DNA from: Clonostachys chloroleuca
Taxonomy: Eukaryota; Ascomycota; Sordariomycetes; Hypocreales; Bionectriaceae
Reading direction: 5' to 3'
NCBI GenBank assembly: GCA_037952775.1
Contig: JBANAY010000003.1
Coordinates: 5,766,001-5,830,000, forward strand
DNA length: 64,000 nucleotides
The first letter of the stretch is position 1, and the number at the start of each line of letters is the position of its first letter. Shown in pieces: positions 59,970 through 64,000 of the stretch. A model generated the notes under the pieces. That model saw nothing but the letters and a program-made list of their open reading frames with translations. It had not been told where the DNA came from and did no database searches. A program made the position numbers and the translations under genes.

Positions 59970-61088
59970 CTACTTCCAAGCTCTGTCTATCAACTCCCTC
60001 ACTTTGAGCGTGCTAAGGCTTGGGAGGCGGTCATTGAGAGTAGACTTAGGCTTGAAGTCCAAAGCGCCTGTCGCCCACCACAGCGCGAAAGTAGCTGCAA
60101 ACTTCTGTAGCATCTCTTTTGGAAAATGAGGATAAACCGCGATGTGGTCCGGCAATTCGGTCACCCTCCCGCTCTGGAGCTTTTCGATCGGGACGTACGC
60201 GACTCTGAATTTCGTGCCTGTTATCGTACTTTAGCAGCCCTTCTTGCATATGCGAAGGCATCAAGTCCCTCCTAACCTTTTGCCTCTTCTGCGAGGCGCA
60301 GGAACTCGTTCCATGTGACTCTGTCGCCGATGACGTAGTGAACAGAGTCCCAGTGGTCCAGGTCCAGACTTGCAGCGACGAATCTCGCTACGTCAGACGT
60401 GTGAGTGAAGACTGCCGGTACGTCCCCGGAGCCTGGGATAGCCGCTGCATTGTTCGCGATGTCCGAAACCATGGTCGTGGGGGGGCATATGGGACGGGAA
60501 TCTCGGAAGACCGAAATAGTCTAGGAAGAATCCGTTCATAAACTTGGTGGTCTCAAGGTCATTCTGTTTTCAAGGGCCTTTTCGGCATCGAGTTTGAACT
60601 TTACGGATACGAGCTGCGTGATATGCCTGGAAACCATGTGAGTAATGCTCGGATGTCACCAAGTCGTCTTTATTCTCAACTTACTCGACAGTATGAGGAA
60701 GGCCCCAGTCGCTAGAGATGAGTCTTTTAGTGGCTCTCGACTTGTAGGCCGCTTGGATCAACTCGACCTCTCTTGGCAAATCTCCATCGGGAGAAGGCAT
60801 CATCACCAAAGCCGACACGACCGTATGGATGCTGCGGTCCTCTAGAGTTTTCGCCAGGGCGTCAACATCCGTATAGTCGACTCGAATAATAGGCACGCCA
60901 AGTTTGGCAGACCGTTTTGAATTTGATTATGTCTACATTAACTTCATTCACGGGTAGTGTTCGGCGCTTTCGTTGGTCGGTACCTTCCGACTAAGAATCA
61001 CGACCTCATACTTCCCTGTAGCCACAATAGCTTCAACAATGGCGCGGCCAACATTCCCGGTCCCTCCCGCGACAGCAACGACAGGCAT
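59970..61088 (-). pseudogene. NmrA-like NAD(P)-binding protein with several lesions
   Basis: The Rossmann start MPVVAVAGGTGNVGRAIVEA (GGTGNVG) and the later VPIIRVDYTDVDALAKTLED, HTVVSALVMMPSPDGD, LISSDWGLPHT, NNAAAIPGSGDVPAVFTHTS and YPHFPKEMLQKFAATFALWW give a complete NmrA/isoflavone-reductase-like protein. Three breaks are visible. The first intron (60904-60951, GTGAAT...GCCAA) ends AA instead of AG where LGVPII should start. The A-run complementary to 60567-60570 is one base short between ALEN and NDLETTKF. The C-run complementary to 60479-60485 is one base long between SHMPP and TTMVSDIANN. The other introns (from GTAAGT after HTVE, and GTTAGG...AACAG before TKFRVAY) are normal. Most likely it is a decaying gene. 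Homopolymer error could explain two of the breaks but not the splice-site change. Confidence 0.75.
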
Positions 61089-62707
61089 CTCGATATTAGC
61101 AAGAGTACGAGTTAGGGGCAAACAAGAGGATTAGGATAATTGTTGTTGAAAAAGTTATTGGAGGATTGGGGCATAGTGCCTTTAAGTTGATAACCAAGAC
61201 TGTGTTACAGGCTTAAACCTAGCCCGGAGCCTGACCACGAGGAGACCAGGAAATCATTGAACTCCGTCAAGACAATCTGCTCCATCGCTAGTGTCGGAGT
61301 TGTTGAAAGGTGGAGGGGCAGATTGGCAGATGATTCGGTCTACCGTGGAAGTGGTGCTGTCGGATTTTAGTAATTAGAGACAGTTCAACTCCAATTAAAA
61401 GAGCTTATAAATACGATCTGTTTGGAGTCTGGAGAGTTGGGGTGCTATCGGATGCCGAGTGCCTTTGGATTCCGACTTAAACCAATATCCATGTCACAGC
61501 ATGAGCGACGGCAAAGGATAGAAAAAGACTGTGTCTTGTTCTCGGTATGAATTAAGAGACCGCATACTTTTCTAAGTCTGGTAGCCCACAGTAGGTACGC
61601 ACGTTCTTCACTTGCTCGTCGATTCCGTCTCTTTGAACCCCCGCTTGCGGAGAAAGCTGTAATTCTCAGCGTGGGGACTGGAACTGTCAGTTTGTCACCA
61701 CCACCCCGGACTACCCCGTTTTCTTCCAAGATCCGGTCGACTCTTTGATACTACTTTCAACCTCATGTACCATTCGGACGCCATCGTGCGTAAGCCCCTG
61801 TTAATTGCCCTTTGTCGCCGTCTTAGTTTACGAACGAAGTAATCTAAACCATACTCACAATCTATCATCCCACTCGGTTCACAACATGTACTTCATGTCG
61901 GTATTTCGGAGACCGTACTGGGTCAAGTTATCTGCGTACCGTCGCTAGGACTTCCTTGCATTGCTCATTCCTGGATGCCCGTAACGCCCCGCCTCCCACC
62001 TCAAGCATGGGGTCAAATCCTTTCACTTGATTATAATAGTAGTGGCTGCAATAGAATATCTACGGTTATGCAGTTCACTGGAAAGTGAAGGGTTATTTCC
62101 AAGCCCAAGCTCTTGTGAGAAGTTCCCCGGTAGTTGTTGCGCGAAGCTAGCTCAGAAAACTCTCGTTGATCCAGCACTCTGTAGCGAAACGGATTTTCCC
62201 AAAGATCGTCAGTCCACTGAATATCGATACCATTTACTTTGCCTCATCTTCAGATGCCCTGCTACCGTATCCGTAGCCCTCTTGCATGAGGGTTAGCTTG
62301 TTCCTCTCCGGTTGCCAGAGGCTGCCATATCTGCCTGTGAACTTCGACCCTGTAAAATCATGTTAGTCTTAGGTTGAATCATCTCTCCGGCTTGGGTGTG
62401 CTGCATGCCTCGGACTCTTTACTCTCTGTCGATATCCATAGTAATGCTTCTGCTACTCTTCTTTCATTGAGGTTGTCGATACGTCAACTGGTATGGCCTA
62501 CACTAGATGGGACCCAGGGTAGTTCAAGGGATGGATGTGACTGGGTAGGTAGTCAGGGTTGTTCTTAGATTGCGAATCAGGCCAACACGATAGAAAAGAC
62601 ACGCGTTAAGCTAACATAATATCCATTGTTCTCCCATATTTCTCGAGTATTTTCCAGTTCGATAGCTAGATGCTATCACCGCATAACTGTTTTAAGAATT
62701 CGCTAGG
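61089..62707. other. Intergenic, no gene seen
   Basis: No supported gene. A minus-strand frame at 61.4-61.7 kb and plus-strand frames at 62.0-62.6 kb show no family features. Confidence 0.5.
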
Positions 62708-63295
62708 CTACCCTGATGAATGAAGCCACTGGTCTATTTCCCCAACCAGGCCAGCGAAGTCCTCGTCACCATGCGCCGCTCTTGTCTGAAACTCGGTGTA
62801 ATGCTCTTTGGCCCACTCAAGCTCCGCCCCAGCTATTGGGACATGGAATTCACACTTCATTCCGGCAAGCAGCTCGCCGGTAATGAATATAGCCCGCAGC
62901 TCCAGTTCAGCAGGCGGTAGTTGGTCCGCACCGTATGCAGGGTGAACAATGCGGGCCCACGTTGTTCGTATTTCACTGCAGAGCGAGTTGAAGTCCTCCC
63001 GAGAGCGAGATCCACGTCGCACCCTCGCAACAATCCGGTTTGATGCGGTGGTCTTTGGGAATAAAAATGATTAATTGATATACATGCTGCTTTGTTGCCT
63101 TAGATGCGAGCAGGGTGTTCATACCCGTTTTCCTCCAGTGTATGTAGGCACGTTGGAAATATTGGTGAATATCACATTTACGAACATCCGAGGTACTGTA
63201 AACTTTGAGCTGTGCAACTTTGTGATTGCTGCTGCGAGCGAGTCTTTCTGGTCATCGGTCAAGGAAACCGTATGGGCAATCTCGTACAAAGGCAT
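62708..63295 (-). CDS. Tautomerase-superfamily protein (cis-CaaD-like / fungal Tautomerase_3)
   Basis: There are two exons: 63295-63125 and 63052-62708, with a 72 bp intron (63053-63124). They give 171 residues. The protein begins MPLYEIAHTVSLTDDQKDSL, so Pro2 can become the N-terminal catalytic proline that defines the tautomerase superfamily. Later family landmarks are VPRMFVNVIFTN, GGKRTTASNRIVARVRRGS, AELELRAIFITGELLAGMKC and PIAGAELEWAKEHYTEFQTR. Members include cis-3-chloroacrylic acid dehalogenase and many fungal proteins of unknown substrate. The conserved Arg positions cannot be fully matched by eye. It is a cytosolic enzyme, a probable small-molecule tautomerase or hydratase, with substrate unknown. 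Confidence 0.85.
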
Positions 63296-63734
63296 GGCGA
63301 TTGTATTATCTCAGTTTGTATATAACCGGAGTTAGGGAACTTGGAGAAGTTGTTACAATTAAATCAGAATCTAGAATGGACGATGATGCTTGTGGTACTT
63401 TGGAGGAGACGAACCTCGGCTGCCCCTCAACTGACTAATCTCGATTATGAATCAATTCCAATGCAACTTCTATGATAGCAAAAATCAATTCTACATTTTG
63501 GATTCATAGACCCTCTGCGGTGGTGGCTACTTTCTCCCTATTCATAATGAGAGAAAGCAATAGCCCCAATTGCATGTCCCCTTATTCCTATGCTTCATGT
63601 TTTCAAAGCATTCTTTAGGTCTATATGTTTCGTTTGAGCGTTTATTATAAAGGTTCTCGATTATAGAGGATACAGAGTGGGCATAGAAGGCGACAAATCT
63701 GGTCAGGTCTTCCGTGGACACGATACTAAGCCAT
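63296..63734. other. Intergenic, possible 3' end of the peptidase gene
   Basis: A frame here (63775-63542, IVVEAHTKWLSIVSTEDLTR) is protein-like. It could be a further exon of the M28 gene or chance; no consensus splice closes the frame. Confidence 0.3.
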
Positions 63735-64000
63735 TTAGTATGCGCTTCCACCACAATCATGTCTCTTTTCCGCATCTCTAGCGGGATCAGCCCAGCGAAC
63801 CAGACTCCGTGATGCCCCGTATACGCTCCTTGGATTTATATTAGTCTCCCTGCGTTTTATGAGGCTCTCTGGATCCAAGAGAGCAAGCTGCGCAACACCA
63901 TAGGCTGCGGCCTTCGCATTTATGACCAGAGCATCCCAGTTGATATTCGACAAATCATCGCAAGATGTATGATAACATTCATCGTATGGTTTACCAGCAC
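63735..64000 (-). CDS. M28 family aminopeptidase, C-terminal part (5' part off the right edge)
   Basis: Only the end of the gene is in the window. From the edge it reads AGKPYDECYHTSCDDLSNIN and then WDALVINAKAAAYGVAQLAL. This is the conserved C-terminal block of secreted fungal M28 zinc aminopeptidases (leucine aminopeptidase / aminopeptidase Y type). There the His of YH-x-x-CD binds zinc and the two Cys form a disulfide. The reading frame then runs on through DPESLIKRRETNINPRS to a stop at 63735. Relatives usually end sooner after this block, so the true terminus or a small last intron is uncertain. The N-terminal signal peptide and the other zinc ligands lie beyond the window. Confidence 0.75.
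   Translation of the reverse strand, partial: AGKPYDECYHTSCDDLSNINWDALVINAKAAAYGVAQLALLDPESLIKRRETNINPRSVYGASRSLVRWADPARDAEKRHDCGGSAY

Noticed and set aside
1..64000. CRISPR arrays, rRNA and tRNA genes
   Set aside because: I saw no regularly spaced direct repeats and no rRNA-like stretch. I did not find a convincing tRNA cloverleaf by eye, though a tRNA scan should be run to be sure.

Overview
The window reads as a chromosomal segment of a filamentous ascomycete. Genes carry short 45-80 bp GT-AG introns with CTAAC-like branch sites, intergenic gaps are long, and the families are fungal (HeLo-like, fungal rhodopsin, DUF4419, NmrA-like, LEU5-type carrier, fungal tautomerase). The left-edge gene has the KS-AT-carrier plus C-A-T layout of peptaibol synthetases, which favours a hypocrealean fungus such as Trichoderma or a relative. 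That placement is inference. The exon joins below were worked out by hand from frame closure and splice motifs.

Layout. 1-8668 (-): the 5' two-thirds or less of a large PKS-NRPS synthetase that runs off the left edge (KS-AT-T-C-A-T-C-A). Its KS domain has lost the catalytic Cys and one catalytic His. 12.1-12.6 kb (-): a secreted lysine-rich protein. 14.5-22.9 kb: a run of three genes resembling immunity or cell-death machinery. These are a frame-broken SLATT 2-TM protein (-), a non-RD protein kinase fused to ankyrin repeats and membrane segments (-), and, across a 377 bp divergent promoter, a HeLo-like helical domain fused to a dead kinase (+). The last has the architecture of the necroptosis executioner MLKL and sits head to head with an active kinase.

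24-45 kb: an F-box protein with an N-terminal CxxC motif, a disordered nuclear-type protein, an arylsulfatase with a GC-AG intron, an MFS sugar porter, a LEU5-like mitochondrial carrier, a 244 bp MITE with 43 bp inverted repeats and a telomere-like core, a frame-broken SDR, a second F-box-like protein and a secreted proline-rich protein. 46.7-64 kb: a weak small gene, DUF4419, arylamine N-acetyltransferase, a multi-pass membrane protein, secreted tyrosinase, a rhodopsin-like 7-TM protein, a damaged NmrA-like gene, a tautomerase-superfamily enzyme, and the C-terminus of an M28 aminopeptidase entering from the right edge.

Four genes (SLATT, kinase, SDR, NmrA-like) are otherwise well conserved but carry single-base frame breaks, mostly in homopolymers. 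The long synthetase frame and most single-copy genes are clean. This is either local gene decay or residual assembly error, and it should be resolved before the functions are taken at face value. The most interesting candidate system is the kinase/HeLo-pseudokinase pair with the neighbouring SLATT gene.
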